From Trifolium pratense (taxonomy: Eukaryota; Streptophyta; Magnoliopsida; Fabales; Fabaceae): DNA of 64,000 nt. The notes beneath the pieces are model-generated. The model was not told the origin of the DNA and did not search any database. It saw only the letters and a list, made by a program, of their open reading frames with translations. Both the position numbers and the translations under genes were made by a program. The stretch covers positions 38,291,362 through 38,355,361 of the forward strand of contig NC_060061.1 of NCBI RefSeq assembly GCF_020283565.1. The letters run 5' to 3'. Of the stretch, positions 46,601-60,612 are shown piece by piece (within the stretch, counting starts at the first letter, position 1; each line of letters begins with the position of its first letter).

Positions 46601-48006
46601 TCAATGAAGGTAAGGAGACCAATATCAAGATTGACGAAAGTGGAGTCATGAGATTTCACGGAAGAGTTTGTGTACCGGATGTACCCGAATTAAAAAGAAT
46701 GATCATGGAAGAAGGTCACAGAAGTGGTTTGAGTATACATCCTGGAGTAACCAAGATGTATCAGGATTTGAGGAAATTATTTTGGTGGCCGGGAATGAAG
46801 AGGCAAATTTCTGAATTTGTTTATTCATGCTTAACTTGTCAGAAATCGAAGATTGAACATCAGAAGCCGTTTGGTTTGTTGCAACCAATGTTTATACCCG
46901 AATGGAAATGGGATAGCATTGCAATGGATTTTGTGGGAGGTTTACCGAAGACCAAGAAAAGTAACGAGGTGATTTGGGTATTGGTAGATCGTTTGACGAA
47001 GTGTGCTCACTTCATTGCTATTAGGAAAGGTACTTTGGTGCCTAAGTTGGCCGAGATTTATGTGGAGCAGATTGTGAAGCTACATGGTATTCCAACAAGT
47101 ATTATTTCGGATAGAGATCCGAGATTTACTTCTAGATTTTGGGAAAGCTTGCAAGAAGCTTTAGGAACGAAGTTGAGGTTGAGTTCAGCGTATCATCCTC
47201 AGACAGATGGTCAGTCGGAGAGGACGATACAATCCTTAGAGGATTTGTTGAGGGCTTGTGTTTTGGAGCAAAACGTGAATTGGGATTCTTGTTTGCCGTT
47301 GGTAGAGTTTACATACAACAACAGTTACCATTCTAGTATCGGAATGGCACCGTTTGAGGCTTTGTATGGGAGAAGGTGTAGGACACCTCTGTGTTGGTAT
47401 GAAACTGGAGAAGGTGCAATTCTTGGACCAGAGATTGTACAAGAAACAACAGAGAAGATTCGGATGATTCGTGAGAAGATGAAAGCGTCTCAGAGTCGAC
47501 AGAAGAGTTATCATGATAAGAGGAGGAAGGACATTGAATTCCAAGAAGGGGATCATGTATTCCTACGAGTTACATCGACTACTGGAGTAGGACGTGCGTT
47601 GAAGTCAAGGAAGTTGACATCGAGGTTTATTGGACCGTTTGAGATTTTGAAGCGAGTTGGGAAAGTCGCGTATAGGATTGCATTACCGCCATCGTTGGCG
47701 AATTTGCACGATGTTTTCCATGTATCACAGTTGCGCAAGTATGTGTCTGATCCGACACACGTGATTGAATCGGACGATGTTCAAGTGAGGGATGACTTGA
47801 CCATTGAGACTGTGCCTTTGAGAATCGAAGGAAGAGAAGTGAAGAGGTTGAGAAACAAAGAAATTGCATCCGTGAAAGTCGTGTGGGGAGGACCGGCTGG
47901 TGAGAATGCGACGTGGGAGTTGGAAAGCAAGATGAGAGATTCTTATCCCGATCTGTTTCTAGGTAATTTCGAGGGCGAAATTCTTTTAAGGGGGGTAGGA
48001 TTGTAA
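43642..48006 (+). CDS. Gag-pol polyprotein of the chromovirus
   Basis: About 1454 residues in one frame from the ATG at 43642. A GTG-initiated extension upstream is not needed. Approximate residue positions: gag capsid-like region 40-215; three CCHC zinc knuckles at 248-302 ([42 protein letters not shown]); protease DTGATHSF at 341; reverse transcriptase with FIDDILIYS at 664; RNase H starting YCDASKLG at 811; integrase with its zinc-binding His/Cys region near 1032-1070 and the DD35E acidic residues in MDFVGG (1094), SDRDPRF (1156) and SERT (1192). A chromodomain-like C terminus at about 1400-1440 contains VKVVWGG and NATWELE. No internal stop or frameshift, so probably functional. The last two codons and the stop run into the 3' LTR. 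Confidence 0.96.
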   Translation: MAAARTNAQIAEALAALTNIVVRDHQPGREVEMRLERFMKQKPPTFTGGYNPDGAHKWLEELEIIFEAMNCSEEGKTTLGTYVLREEANVWWKNAKLRLGPGGMAIPWAMFKREFLVKYFPVDVKNKKVVEFMELKQGNMTVADYAVKFETLCAFSPHYNTMEAENDKCVKFESGLRPDIKHMIGFSQIRDFATLVNKSRICDEDGRAKVNYYKAANDRKGKGQERGKPYDNRGRGNTSGGKKPVNGSCYNCGERGHMSYDCPKKGDRCKNCGKLGHKTEVCRGKVVCFNCGEEGHKSPTCKKPKKVMGKVFALSGEDASLEDNLIRGTCFIYDTPLIAIIDTGATHSFISLDCAKRLSIPLTDMMGRMEIETPANGSVITRQVCRNCPVTIFDRHFGMDLVCIPLSGMDVIFGMNWLIFNRIHINCREKAVVFPKPEENLHLMSGKEVSEALKEHAEMFMMFASLKLEGGVKIEELPIVCEFPDVFPDDISDVPPKREVEFSIDLVPGTSPISMAPYRMSASELNELKKQLEELLEKRFVRPSVSPWGAPVLLVKKKDGSMRLCIDYRQLNKVTIKNKYPLPRIDDLMDQLVGACVFSKIDLRSGYHQIRVKTEDIPKTAFRTRYGHYEYSVMPFGVTNAPGVFMEYMNRIFHSFLDRFVVVFIDDILIYSKSEEEHEEHLRIVLQVLKEKKLYAKLSKCEFWMKEVSFLGHIISSGGIAVDPAKVDAVSQWGTPESVSEIRSFLGLAGYYRRFIEGFSKLALPLTKLTRKDQAFVWDGICEESFQELKRRLTTAPVLILPDAKESFIVYCDASKLGLGGVLMQGGNVVAYASRQLKVHERNYPTHDLELAAVVFALKVWRHYLYGSRFEVFSDHKSLKYLFDQKELNMRQRRWLEFLKDYDFELSYHPGKANVVADALSRKTLHMSSLMVKELELIEEFRDLSLVCEVTSTSVKLGMLRLTNPFIEDIKERQKSDKRLMEKMVLINEGKETNIKIDESGVMRFHGRVCVPDVPELKRMIMEEGHRSGLSIHPGVTKMYQDLRKLFWWPGMKRQISEFVYSCLTCQKSKIEHQKPFGLLQPMFIPEWKWDSIAMDFVGGLPKTKKSNEVIWVLVDRLTKCAHFIAIRKGTLVPKLAEIYVEQIVKLHGIPTSIISDRDPRFTSRFWESLQEALGTKLRLSSAYHPQTDGQSERTIQSLEDLLRACVLEQNVNWDSCLPLVEFTYNNSYHSSIGMAPFEALYGRRCRTPLCWYETGEGAILGPEIVQETTEKIRMIREKMKASQSRQKSYHDKRRKDIEFQEGDHVFLRVTSTTGVGRALKSRKLTSRFIGPFEILKRVGKVAYRIALPPSLANLHDVFHVSQLRKYVSDPTHVIESDDVQVRDDLTIETVPLRIEGREVKRLRNKEIASVKVVWGGPAGENATWELESKMRDSYPDLFLGNFEGEILLRGVGL
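47987..48001 (+). other. Polypurine tract of the chromovirus
   Basis: TTAAGGGGGGTAGGAT immediately before the 3' LTR. The purine run is also coding for the last residues (LLRGVGL) of the polyprotein. Confidence 0.88.
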
Positions 48007-50320
48007 CGACCCGTTTTTCGTATTCGTATATTTTATTAAATATATTTTATTTATTAATTGGCTTTTATTATTTTAGTGAGCGGCGAATAATTATTTAGCC
48101 GAACGTAAGTTATTAGACGCGAGAACCTTGGTTTTGGGCTTATGGGCGTGAGAGGTAATGGGCCTAAGCCAAATGGGCTTGGTTCATGACCATGGGAAAG
48201 AGTATAAGTAGCAAGTCCAACTTATGAATAGTTTCATAACTTCATATCTTTGAGTTTTGAGTGAGTAGAGCAAGAGCAAAACCATAAGAGCTAGGGTTTG
48301 ATCAAGAGAGAAAGCTTGAGCAAGAGAAGGATTGGATCATCATCTTTGCTTAAGGTAAGAGATTAGAATTCATGATTCTTGAGTGACAAGGAGGGGGGAG
48401 ATTGTCTATGTCTCCGTTCCCGAACTCTCCCACTCAATTTCTTTTAGACTTTTGATAAGCTTTTGTATGTGAGTATGATGTTCTTCATCATCACTTTGTA
48501 TGTGTTAATCACTAGCTTGATTCCATGATGAATATGTATGTGTTTGGATCATTTTTGGAAAGTTTATGAAAGTTACTTAAAACTCAAGTAATTGGCTTGA
48601 TTTTGATTGTTAGAGGTATTTGGATGTTTGGAAGGGATGATTAATGTTCCTTGATACCATATATGTTTGGAATGGCTGTTTATATGAATTTATAACATGT
48701 TTAGATGAATTTTTGAGTTGATTTGGTGTTAAACCGCCTTAGATAACTCAAGAACAGATTTTCTTTCTGGTGTTGTTCGCTTAGCGAATAGGAGTTCGCT
48801 GCAGCGAATAAGTTCGCTACGAGTTCGCTACCTGTTCGCCATGCACCTGTGATCCTCTGATGTAGTTCGCTACAGCGAACTGAGATTCGCTTAGCGAATG
48901 AGTTCGCTACCTGTTCGCTTTGGATTCGCTTAGCGAACAGTGCTGAACCAGCAATGCTTGTTGATGATTGTAAGTGTGATTTGGCACTTGTAACATGGTT
49001 TAAGAGTATCCTTACATGATTTATTGATACATGTTGATACTGTTAATGCTTATTGTTAATCGTTAAATGATTGATAACGTGTATGCAATAAGTTGTAGCT
49101 TAATGTGAGCAATGTATATGTTTTAGCATTAATTTGCAATGATAAGAGAATGATGTATGTTTTATGACATAAGTGTAAATGAAACCTTGTGTGTATAAAA
49201 ACGAGTATGCAGATAATTATCATGTGAATAATTATGAATTGAGTGATAGGATATTGTGTTATCCTAATGTGTTAGATGTTGGGATTGTGTTTCCGCATCA
49301 GTGAATGATTAGCTTCGAGCTAGATAGCGTCATGTATTTGATGTGTTTAAAAGTAATCATGCATTCATGATTGTATGTGAACATTGGAAACTTGGGTTCC
49401 AATAACGAAAATGGACTATGTGTCCATAATGAAGCCGAGGATCGGATTAGATGAAATCCATGAGTCCAGAGCTGCTATCCAACAGGATATAAAACTGTTT
49501 TGGCTTATCCAAGGGAGATAAGATGGTTCGGTAAGTTCCGACATATCCAGCATGATACAAAACTGTTCTTGGTCCACCGTTGGTGAGACATTTTGGTACC
49601 ACATGCATTTAGTTATGTCTAGGGATGGCATGACAGTGAGTTAATTGGCATTAGATACCTTAGGGTAAATGCGCATATATTTGATAAATGGTAAGTGACA
49701 TTATCTGGTTGCATTGTGTTGAACCTTATTAATTGATAATTGTTTAGTGTGATGTTTTGGCGTGAGTTAGAATATGTTTGATGTAGTTCGAAAGTGCAAG
49801 ACCTTTCTTATGCTCGTATGATATGCGATTATGTTTTCTAACTCTCTGCTTTGTGTTATTTGCTGGACCTTTGGGGGTTCAGATATTCAGGGTGAGGATT
49901 GTGCCGACGTTTAGACTGCTGTTCTAGCGTGGTGTTGAAGTACTTTTTGGTGAGGAGACTTAGCATAGATTACTCCTCTTAGTTCTAGCTTTTGACTAGA
50001 GTTTGTAAATAGTAAATGCTCTGGTAATGTAACATCGAGTCGGGGTTACGCTTGGATTTCATCGTATATCGGTGTTACCTTTTGATATGCTAGTTCTTGT
50101 TTAAGTGACATCCTTAGGGATGAATATGGCTTATGTATATATATATGTATATATATGCATGCTTGGTTTGATTGGAATCCGCTGTTGCTTTTCATGTTAA
50201 ATTTCATGATGCTCTGTGTGTATGCTTGTGTTTTAATTACCGCGTGGCACTCTGCCTTTACACTTGTTGAAAAGTTTTTAAAATTACGTTTTTAAGGGTA
50301 GTATGGGTTAGGGTGTTACA
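48002..50320 (+). repeat. 3' LTR of the chromovirus
   Basis: Same length and apparently the same sequence as the 5' LTR. It carries the stop codon of the polyprotein (48004-48006) and the second TTCGC palindrome cluster (48776-48938). Confidence 0.96.
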
Positions 50321-53300
50321 CATAAGAAATTCCAAGTTTGCCCCTTTTTAATTTGTTGCCACATCATTCAATGAAGGTTATTTTGTGTCTTTATTCAAAA
50401 GTTAATAGAATATTAAAATGTTAAAAAAAAAAAAAATCAACAAGATTCGAACCCCTAACCTTTAGTTACACTTTTTATTACATTGACCATTAAGCCATAT
50501 CAATTAATTTGATATATCTACCTATCTTAGAAAAGAATATACATAAGAAATTCCAAGTTTGCCCCTTTTTAATTTGTTGCCACATCATTCAATTAAGGTT
50601 ATTTTGTGTCTTTATTCAAAAGTTAATAGAATATTAAAATGTTAAAAAAAAAAAATCAACAAGATTCGAAACCCTGACCTTTAGTTACACTTTTTATTCC
50701 ATTGACCATTAAGCCATATTAATTAATTTGATATATCTTCTATCTTATCTACCTATCTTAGAAAAGAATATACATAAGAAATTCCAAGTTTGCCCCTTTT
50801 TAATTTGTTGCCACATCATTCAATTAAGGTTATTTTGTGTCTTTATTCAAAAGTTAATAGAATATTAAAATGTTAAAAAAAAAATTCAACAAGATTCGAA
50901 CCCCTAACCTTTAGTTATACTTTTTATTACATTGACCATTAAGCCATATCAATTAATCTACCTATCTTAGAAAAGAATATACATAAGAAATTCCAAGTTT
51001 GCCCCTTTTAAATTTGTTGCCACATCATTCAATTAAGGTTATTTTGTGTCTTTATTCAAAAGTTAATAGAATATTAAAATGTTAAAAAAAAAAATTCAAC
51101 AAGATTCGAACCCCTAACCTTTAGTTATACTTTTTATTACATTGACCATTAAGCCATATCAATTAATTTGATATATTTTTGTAACCAACATATAAACCTA
51201 TCTTAGAAAAGAATATACATAAGAAATTCCAAGTATTTTGTGTCTTTATTCAAAAGTTAATAGAATATTAAAATGTTAAAAAAAAAAAATTCAACAAGAT
51301 TCGAACCCCTAACCTTTAGTTATACTTTTTATTACATTGACCATTAAGCCATATCAATTAATTTGATATATTTTTGTAACCAACATATAATCAATATGAG
51401 TTAAACCTATCTTCTATCTTAGAAAAGAATATACATAAGAAATTCCAAGTTTGCCCCTTTTTAATTTGTTGTCACATCATTCAATTAAGGTTATTTTGTG
51501 TCTTTATTCAAAAGTTAATAGAATATTAAAATGTTAAAAAAAAAAAATCTTCTATCTTAGAAAAGAATATACATAAGAAATTCCAAGTTTGCCCCTTTTT
51601 AATTTGTTGCCACATCATTCAATTAAGGTTATTTTGTGTCTTTATTCAAAAGTTAATAGAATATTAAAATGTTAAAAAAAAAAAAAAATTCAACAAGATT
51701 CGAACCCCTGACCTTTAGTTACACTTTTTATTACATTGACCATTAAGCCATATCAATTAATTTGATATATCTTCTATCTTCTTCTATCTTAGAAACGAAT
51801 ATACATAAGAAATTCCAAGTTTGCCCCTTTTTAATTTGTTGCCACATCATTCAATTAAGGTTATTTTGTGTCTTTATTCAAAAGTTAATAGAATATTAAA
51901 ATGTTAAAAAAAAAAATTCAACAAGATTCGAACCCCTGACCTTTAGTTACACTTTTTATTACATTGACCATTAAGCCATATCAATTAATTTGATATATCT
52001 TCTATCTTCTTCTATCTTAGAAAAGAATATACATAAGAAATTCCAAGTTTGCCCCTTTTTAATTTGTTGCCACATCATTCAATGAATGTTATTTTGTGTC
52101 TTTATTCAAAAGTTAATAGAATATTAAAATGTTAAAAAAAAAAAAATCAACAAGATTCGAACCCCTAACCTTTAGTTACACTTTTTATTACATTGACCAT
52201 TAAGCCATATCAATTAATCTTCTATCTTAGAAAAGAATATACATAAGAAATTCCAAGTTTGCCCCTTTTTAATTTGTTGCCACATCATTCAATGAAGGTT
52301 ATTTTGTGTCTTTATTCAAAAGTTAATAGAATATTAAAATGTTAAAAAAAAAAAATCAACAAGATTCGAACCCCTAACCTTTAGTTACACTTTTTATTAC
52401 ATTGACCATTAAGCCATATCAATTAATTTGATATATCTACCTATCTTAGAAAAGAATATACATAAGAAATTCCAAGTTTGCCCCTTTTTAATTTGTTGCC
52501 ACATCATTCAATTAAGGTTATTTTGTGTCTTTATTCAAAAGTTAATAGAATATTAAAATGTTAAAAAAAAAATCAACAAGATTCGAAACCCTGACCTTTA
52601 GTTACACTTTTTATTACATTGACCATTAAGCCATATTAATTAATTTGATATATCTTCTATCTTATCTACCTATCTTAGAAAAGAATATACATAAGAAATT
52701 CCAAGTTTGCCCCTTTTTAATTTGTTGTCACATCATTCAATTAAGGTTATTTTGTGTCTTTATTCAAAAGTTAATAGAATATTAAAATCTTCTATCTTAG
52801 AAAAGAATATACATAAGAAATTCCAAGTTTGCCCCTTTTTAATTTGTTGCCACATCATTCAATTAAGGTTATTTTGTGTCTTTATTCAAAAGTTAATAGA
52901 ATATTAAAATGTTAAAAAAAAAAATTCAACAAGATTCGAACCCCTGACCTTTAGTTACACTTTTTATTACATTGACCATTAAGCCATATCAATTAATTTG
53001 ATATATCTTCTATCTTAGAAAAGAATATACATAAGAAATTCCAAGTTTGCCCCTTTTTAATTTGTTGCCACATCATTCAATGAAGGTTATTTTGTGTCTT
53101 TATTCAAAAGTTAATAGAATATTAAAATGTTAAAAAAAAAAAAAATCAACAAGATTCGAACCCCTAACCTTTAGTTACACTTTTTATTACATTGACCATT
53201 AAGCCATATCAATTAATTTGATATATCTACCTATCTTAGAAAAGAATATACATAAGAAATTCCAAGTTTGCCCCTTTTTAATTTGTTGCCACATAATTCA

Positions 53301-56300
53301 ATTAAGGTTATTTTGTGTCTTTATTCAAAAGTTAATAGAATATTAAAATGTTAAAAAAAAAAATCAACAAGATTCGAAACCCTGACCTTTAGTTACACTT
53401 TTTATTACATTGACCATTAAGCCATATTAATTAATTTGATATATCTTCTATCTTATCATCTTAGAAAAGAATATACATAAGAAATTCCAAGTTTGCCCCT
53501 TTTTAATTTGTTGCCACATCATTCAATTAAGGTTATTTTGTGTCTTTATTCAAAAGTTAATAGAATATTAAAATGTTAAAAAAAAAATTCAACAAGATTC
53601 GAACCCCTGACCTTTAGTTACACTTTTTATTACATTGACCATTAAGCCATATCAATTAATTTGATATATTTTTGTAACCAACATATAATCAATATGAGTT
53701 AAACCTATCTTCTATCTTAGAAAAGAATATACATAAGAAATTCCAAGTTTGCCCCTTTTTAATTTGTTGCCACATCATTCAATTAAGGTTATTTTGTGTC
53801 TTTATTCAAAAGTTAATAGAATATTAAAATGTTAAAAAAAAAATCAACAAGATTCGAAACCCTGACCTTTAGTTACACTTTTTATTATATTGACCATTAA
53901 GCCATATTAATTAATTTGATATATCTTCTATCTTATCTACCTATCTTAGAAAAGAATATACATAAGAAATTCCAAGTTTGCCCCTTTTTAATTTGTTGCC
54001 ACATCATTCAATTAAGGTTATTTTGTGTCTTTATTCAAAAGTTAATAGAATATTAAAATGTTAAAAAAAAAATTCAACAAGATTCGAACCCCTGACCTTT
54101 AGTTACACTTTTTATTACATTGACCATTAAGCCATATCAATTAATTTGATATATTTTTGTAACCAACATATAATCAATATGAGTTAAACCTATCTTCTAT
54201 CTTAGAAAAGAATATACATAAGAAATTCCAAGTTTGCCCCTTTTTAATTTGTTGCCACATCATTCAATTAAGGTTATTTTGTGTCTTTATTCAAAAGTTA
54301 ATAGAATATTAAAATGTTAAAAAAAAAAATCAACAAGATTCGAAACCCTGACCTTTAGTTACACTTTTTATTATATTGACCATTAAGCCATATTAATTAA
54401 TTTGATATATCTTCTATCTTATCTACCTATCTTAGAAAAGAATATACATAAGAAATTCCAAGTTTGCCCCTTTTTAATTTGTTGCCACATCATTCAATTA
54501 AGGTTATTTTGTGTCTTTATTCAAAAGTTAATAGAATATTAAAATGTTAAAAAAAAAATTCAACAAGATTCGAACCCCTAACCTTTAGTTATACTTTTTA
54601 TTATATTGACCATTAAGCCATATCAATTAATCTACCTATCTTAGAAAAGAATATACATAAGAAATTCCAAGTTTGCCCCTTTTAAATTTGTTGCCACATC
54701 ATTCAATTAAGGTTATTTTGTGTCTTTATTCAAAAGTTAATAGAATATTAAAATGTTAAAAAAAAAAATTCAACAAGATTCGAACCCCTAACCTTTAGTT
54801 ATATTTTTTATTACATTGACCATTAAGCCATATCAATTAATTTGATATATTTTTGTAACCAACATATAAACCTATCTTAGAAAAGAATATACATAAGAAA
54901 TTCCAAGTTTGCCCCTTTTTAATTTGTTGCCACATCATTTAATTAAGGTTATTTTGTGTCTTTATTCAAAAGTTAATAGAATATTAAAATGTTAAAAAAA
55001 AAAAATTCAACAAGATTCGAACCCCTAACCTTTAGTTATACTTTTTATTACATTGACCATTAAGCCATATCAATTAATTTGATATATTTTTGTAACCAAC
55101 ATATAATCAATATGAGTTAAACCTATCTTCTATCTTAGAAAAGAATATACATAAGAAATTCCAAGTTTGCCCCTTTTTAATTTGTTGCCACATCATTCAA
55201 TTAAGGTTATTTTGTGTCTTTATTCAAAAGTTAATAGAATATTAAAATGTTAAAAAAAAAAAATCTTTCTATCTTAGAAAAGAATATACATAAGAAATTC
55301 CAAGTTTGCCCCTTTTTAATTTGTTGCCACATCATTCAATTAAGGTTATTTTGTGTCTTTATTCAAAAGTTAATAGAATATTAAAATGTTAAAAAAAAAA
55401 AATTCAACAAGATTCGAACCCCTGACCTTTAGTTACACTTTTTATTACATTGACCATTAAGCCATATCAATTAATTTGATATATCTTCTATCTTCTTCTA
55501 TCTTAGAAAAGAATATACATAAGAAATTCCAAGTTTGCCCCTTTTTAATTTGTTGCCACATCATTCAATTAAGGTTATTTTGTGTCTTTATTCAAAAGTT
55601 AATAGAATATTAAAATGTTAAAAAAAAAAATTCAACAAGATTTGAACCCCTGACCTTTAGTTACACTTTTTATTACATTGACCATTAAGCCATATCAATT
55701 AATTTGATATATCTTCTATCTTAGAAAAGAATATACATAAGAAATTCCAAGTTTGCCCCTTTTTAATTTGTTGCCACATCATTCAATGAAGGTTATTTTG
55801 TGTCTTTATTCAAAAGTTAATAGAATATTAAAATGTTAAAAAAAAAAATCAACAAGATTCGAACCCCTAACCTTTAGTTACACTTTTTATTACATTGACC
55901 ATTAAGCCATATCAATTAATCTTCTATCTTAGAAAAGAATATACATAAGAAATTCCAAGTTTGCCCCTTTTTAATTTGTTGCCACATCATTCAATGAAGG
56001 TTATTTTGTGTCTTTATTCAAAAGTTAATAGAATATTAAAATGTTAAAAAAAAAAATCAACAAGATTCGAACCCCTAACCTTTAGTTACACTTTTTATTA
56101 CATTGACCATTAAGCCATATCAATTAATTTGATATATCTACCTATCTTAGAAAAGAATATACATAAGAAATTCCAAGTTTGCCCCTTTTTAATTTGTTGC
56201 CACATCATTCAATTAAGGTTATTTTGTGTCTTTATTCAAAAGTTAATAGAATATTAAAATGTTAAAAAAAAAATCAACAAGATTCGAAACCCTGACCTTT

Positions 56301-58486
56301 AGTTACACTTTTTATTACATTGACCATTAAGCCATATTAATTAATTTGATATATCTTCTATCTTATCTACCTATCTTAGAAAAGAATATACATAAGAAAT
56401 TCCAAGTTTGCCCCTTTTTAATTTGTTGCCACATCATTCAATTAACCTTTGACCTTTAGTTACACTTTTTATTATTGACCATTAAGCCATATTAATTAAT
56501 TTGATATATCTTCTATCTTATCTACCTATCTTAGAAAAGAATATACATAAGAAATTCCAAGTTTGCCCCTTTTTAATTTGTTGCCACATCATTCAATTAA
56601 GGTTATTTTGTGTCTTTATTCAAAAGTTAATAGAATATTAAAATGTTAAAAAAAAAAATCAACAAGATTCGAAACCCTGACCTTTAGTTACACTTTTTAT
56701 TACATTGACCATTAAGCCATATTAATTAATTTGATATATCTTCTATCTTATCTACCTATCTTAGAAAAGAATATACATAAGAAATTCCAAGTTTGCCCCT
56801 TTTTAATTTGTTGCCACATCATTTAATTAAGGTTATTTTGTGTCTTTATTCAAAAGTTAATAGAATATTAAAATCTTCTATCTTAGAAAAGAATATACAT
56901 AAGAAATTCCAAGTTTGCCCCTTTTTAATTTGTTGCCACATCATTCAATTAAGGTTATTTTGTGTCTTTATTCAAAAGTTAATAGAATATTAAAATGTTA
57001 AAAAAAAAAATTCAACAAGATTCGAACCCCTGACCTTTAGTTACACTTTTTATTACATTGACCATTAAGCCATATCAATTAATTTGATATATCTTCTATC
57101 TTAGAAAAGAATATACATAAGAAATTCCAAGTTTGCCCCTTTTTAATTTGTTGCCACATCATTTAATTAAGGTTATTTTGTGTCTTTATTCAAAAGTTAA
57201 TAGAATATTAAAATCTTCTATCTTAGAAAAGAATATACATAAGAAATTCCAAGTTTGCCCCTTTTTAATTTGTTGCCACATCATTCAATTAAGGTTATTT
57301 TGTGTCTTTATTCAAAAGTTAATAGAATATTAAAATGTTAAAAAAAAAAATTCAACAAGATTCGAACCCCTGACCTTTAGTTACACTTTTTATTACATTG
57401 ACCATTAAGCCATATCAATTAATTTGATATATCTTCTATCTTAGAAAAGAATATACATAAGAAATTCCAAGTTTGCCCCTTTTTAATTTGTTGCCACATC
57501 ATTCAATGAAGGTTATTTTGTGTCTTTATTCAAAAGTTAATAGAATATTAAAATGTTAAAAAAAAAAAAAAAATCAACAAGATTCGAACCCCTAACCTTT
57601 AGTTACACTTTTTATTACATTGACCATTAAGCCATATCAATTAATCTTCTATCTTAGAAAAGAATATACATAAGAAATTCCAAGTTTGCCCCTTTTTAAT
57701 TTGTTGCCACATCATTCAATGAAGGTTATTTTGTGTCTTTATTCAAAAGTTAATAGAATATTAAAATGTTAAAAAAAAAAATCAACAACATTCGAACCCC
57801 TAACCTTTAGTTACACTTTTTATTACATTGACCATTAAGCCATATCAATTAATTTGATATATCTACCTATCTTAGAAAAGAATATACATAAGAAATTCCA
57901 AGTTTGCCCCTTTTTAATTTGTTGCCACATCATTCAATTAAGGTTATTTTGTGTCTTTATTCAAAAGTTAATAGAATATTAAAATGTTAAAAAAAAAATC
58001 AACAAGATTCGAAACCCTGACCTTTAGTTACACTTTTTATTACATTGACCATTAAGCCATATTAATTAATTTGATATATCTTCTATCTTATCTACCTATC
58101 TTAGAAAAGAATATACATAAGAAATTCTAAGTTTGCCCCTTTTTAATTTGTTGCCACATCATTCAATTAAGGTTATTTTGTGTCTTTATTCAAAAGTTAA
58201 TAGAATATTAAAATGTTAAAAAAAAAAATTCAACAAGATTCGAACCCCTAACCTTTAGTTATACTTTTTATTACATTGACCATTAAGCCATATCAATTAA
58301 TCTACCTATCTTAGAAAAGAATATACATAAGAAATTCCAAGTTTGCCCCTTTTAAATTTGTTGCCACATCATTCAATTAAGGTTATTTTGTGTCTTTATT
58401 CAAAAGTTAATAGAATATTAAAATGTTAAAAATAAAAAATTCAACAAGATTCGAACCCCTAACCTTTAGTTATACTTTTTATTACA
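50321..58486. repeat. Satellite array, middle segment
   Basis: About 8.2 kb of head-to-tail monomers of roughly 210-260 bases, with length variants. Some lack the tRNA-like part (junctions CTTCTATCTTAG following AAAATG or an A run at about 51545, 52790, 55263, 56875, 57212). Some carry an extra GTAACCAACATATAATCAATATGAG insert. Two subfamilies differ at GATTCGAACCCC versus GATTCGAAACCC. The order of variants repeats with a 3.67-kb period. Small open frames of 66 codons in it are repeat artefacts. Confidence 0.95.
50423..50500 (-). ncRNA. tRNA-like Pol III unit in a satellite monomer (representative)
   Basis: On the minus strand: A box TGGCTTAATGG (50487-50497), matching the TRGCNNANNNG consensus. 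A 33-base spacer follows, then B box GGTTCGAATCT (50443-50453), ten of eleven consensus positions, and six bases later a run of 14 T's, a strong Pol III terminator. The same arrangement recurs in most complete monomers of the three array segments. The CGAAACCC subfamily alters one B-box base. A full cloverleaf is not formed, so this is tRNA-derived rather than a tRNA gene. Transcription is inferred, not shown. Confidence 0.5.
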
Positions 58487-60612
58487 TTTTTTTTTTCAAC
58501 TAACCAACCCCAAATATATTAAAAAGAGAAAACGACATACAATATGGAGGGGACATAAAACCGAAACTCCATCAAGTACAATATCTAAAGCTTGAGAAAC
58601 CTAGTTTGTTTTTAGCTAAATTATCAGAAATAAACACAGGAGCTTGATGCCAAAAAGTGAAAGAAGATAAAGCACAACCATGATTTGCAAGGGAGTCTGC
58701 AATTTGATTTCCTTCTCTGTAAATATGAGTCACTATGCCATTCAATTGACCAAAGAGAAACATGCTATTGTTCCATCGGTTTCTTAAATTCCAAGAAATC
58801 ACAGAGTTAGAGTTTTGGAAAGCTAGGACCACAAGAGCTGAATCAGTTTCAATCCAGATGTTATGCCATTTCATTCTGTGAGCAACTTCTATAGCTGACA
58901 TTGCTGCACACAGTTCAGCTTGATATGAGGAAGCAATGCCCAAAGGCTCAGCAAAGCAATACAACAAATCTGCATTCTGATTCCTAAAAATACCTCCACA
59001 CCCAGCTAAGCCAGGATTGCCTTTTGAGGCACCGTCAATATTGCATTTAACCCAATTGAACAAAGGAGGCTGCCAAATAATTTCTTTGATGACAGGAGTT
59101 TTAGGATGATGAATGTTTACATTAAAATGTTTCAAAATGATGAAATCTCTAATGGAGCAAGAAGAGGTCTTTGTAGAGTGATTGCCCGAAAGAGAAGTAT
59201 TGGCAACAATCAAGGATATCGAAGATCTCCAGTTGGTGTGTTTATCATTGAACCTGGCGTGATTTCTAGCGGTCCAAATAGAGCTAAGCAAATTGACCAA
59301 AGCTGAGGTAATAACGGTCTTACACTGAGGAGACCAATTCATGTCACAAATCTTCCACATATCCTCCATGGAGGTAAAGTGCATTACCATATCCAAACAG
59401 CTTGCAAACCATGACCAAATATTGACAGCAAACTCACATTCAAAGAAAATATGAAAGGAAGACTCCTCAGATTTGCAGCAAAGATTGCACATAGAAGGCA
59501 AATAACAACCTCTAGATTTAAGATTTTCATCAGTTGGGACTTTATTATGCATCAGCCTCCAAGCAAGAATAGATTTAGAGGGAGGTATATCAGGACTCCA
59601 TATAACTTTGGCCCAATGTAAATCTTGAAGAGGTTGCATTTTGAAACAATATGCATCATTCATTTGTAATTCACCTGAATCAGTGTGCTTCCAAAGCAAT
59701 TTGTCCTTAGAGGGCACAGTAGGGATAGTAACTTGATGAACAAGAAAGCTGATAGCAGTGAATTGCCGAGACAATTGAGGGGGTAAATTCCACTGACCAT
59801 TGTGAATGTAATCACTAACAGTGGAAGTGAGAGCTTGACTGATGTGAGAAGGAATGTTAAACACCTCAGAAAGAATGGATCCACACCAATTATCATTCCA
59901 AAAATTAATATCCGTTCCAGTTCCAAGTAGCCAGATAGAATTTTCAAAAATAGTTGAAGTTTCCTCCTTGATGCTACTCCATATAGAAGAGAAAATGTGA
60001 TGATGAATGATTTTCCTACCTCTCAAAACTCTGGCTTGAAGGAGCTTTGCCCAAGAGCTCTGAGAATTGAACAAGGACCAGCAAAGCTTTAAATTTGAAG
60101 CTTTATTCAAATTAGACAAAGATCTTATATTCAAACCCCCCTGAGAAAAGGGCCTGCAAAGTTTTTTCCAAGCAATAGTGACTAATTTCCTTTTATCAAC
60201 ATCTCCACTCCAAATGAAATTCTTCACGTCTTTTTCAATCTTTTTAATCAAGGAGGCAGGCCAAGAGTAGAGGGTAATGCTATAAATTAACATGCTTTGA
60301 ACAACTGATCTAACAAGTTGAACTCTACCAGCCATAGACAGTAAAGAGGCCTTCCAAGCTGATAATTTGGAGTGAATTTTGTCAGCAATTGGTTGTAACC
60401 AGCTTGCCTTAGGCTTACCTTTGAATAAAGGGACACCAAGATAGTTAAAAGGGAGAGTGCCTAACTTAAACTTTAACAGGTTCACAATCATATTAAGACG
60501 GCCTTGAGTGATGGAACCAGAGTATATGGTGGATTTATCTGTATTAATGTTTTGACCAGACTGAAGGGCATAAGTAGTAAAAAGATCCTGGAGAGCAATG
60601 AGACCTATCTTA
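58487..60612 (-). mobile_element. 5'-truncated LINE inserted in the satellite
   Basis: A minus-strand retroposon: the T run at 58487-58496 is its poly(A) tail, and satellite sequence resumes at TTGACCATTAAGCC (60613). Coding sequence runs from about 60612 to the stop at 58572. Order: end of the reverse transcriptase fingers/palm (SGQNINTDKSTIYSGS), thumb, zf-RVT (PSKSILAWRLMHNKVP, CNLCCKSEESSFHIFFEC) and a C-terminal RNase H (CNIDGASKGNPGLAGCGG, ETDSALVV, GNQIADSLANHG). The endonuclease and the RT catalytic FADD/YADD are missing, so it is not autonomous. Only two or three bases of possible target duplication (ATT) are visible. The first ten residues of the open frame, read from 60635, are translated satellite. 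Confidence 0.9.

Larger units (their letters stand above)
41200..50320 (+). mobile_element. Complete Ty3/gypsy chromovirus (Tekay/Del-type)
   Basis: Full-length element of 9121 bases: LTRs 41200-43518 and 48002-50320, each 2319 bases with TG...CA ends, no differences noticed by eye. The tRNA-iMet primer site is 43523-43534, a single gag-pol frame follows, and the polypurine tract is just before the 3' LTR. The 5-base target duplication CATAA lies at 41195-41199 and 50321-50325. It is inserted in a satellite monomer. Long LTRs plus a C-terminal chromodomain point to the Tekay/Del lineage. Same-length and apparently identical LTRs with an intact frame suggest recent transposition. Confidence 0.95.

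Noticed and set aside
50423..50500. Genuine tRNA gene
   Set aside because: Box A and B fit, but the acceptor stem is not formed and the T stem relies on wobble pairs.
40663..57333. Repeated 66-codon frames in the satellite
   Set aside because: They arise from shortened monomers joined in frame. The sequence is low-information and shared by position, not by coding constraint.
50321..58486. CRISPR-like array of repeats and spacers
   Set aside because: Monomers are contiguous, about 210-260 bases, without unique spacers, in a plant nuclear context.
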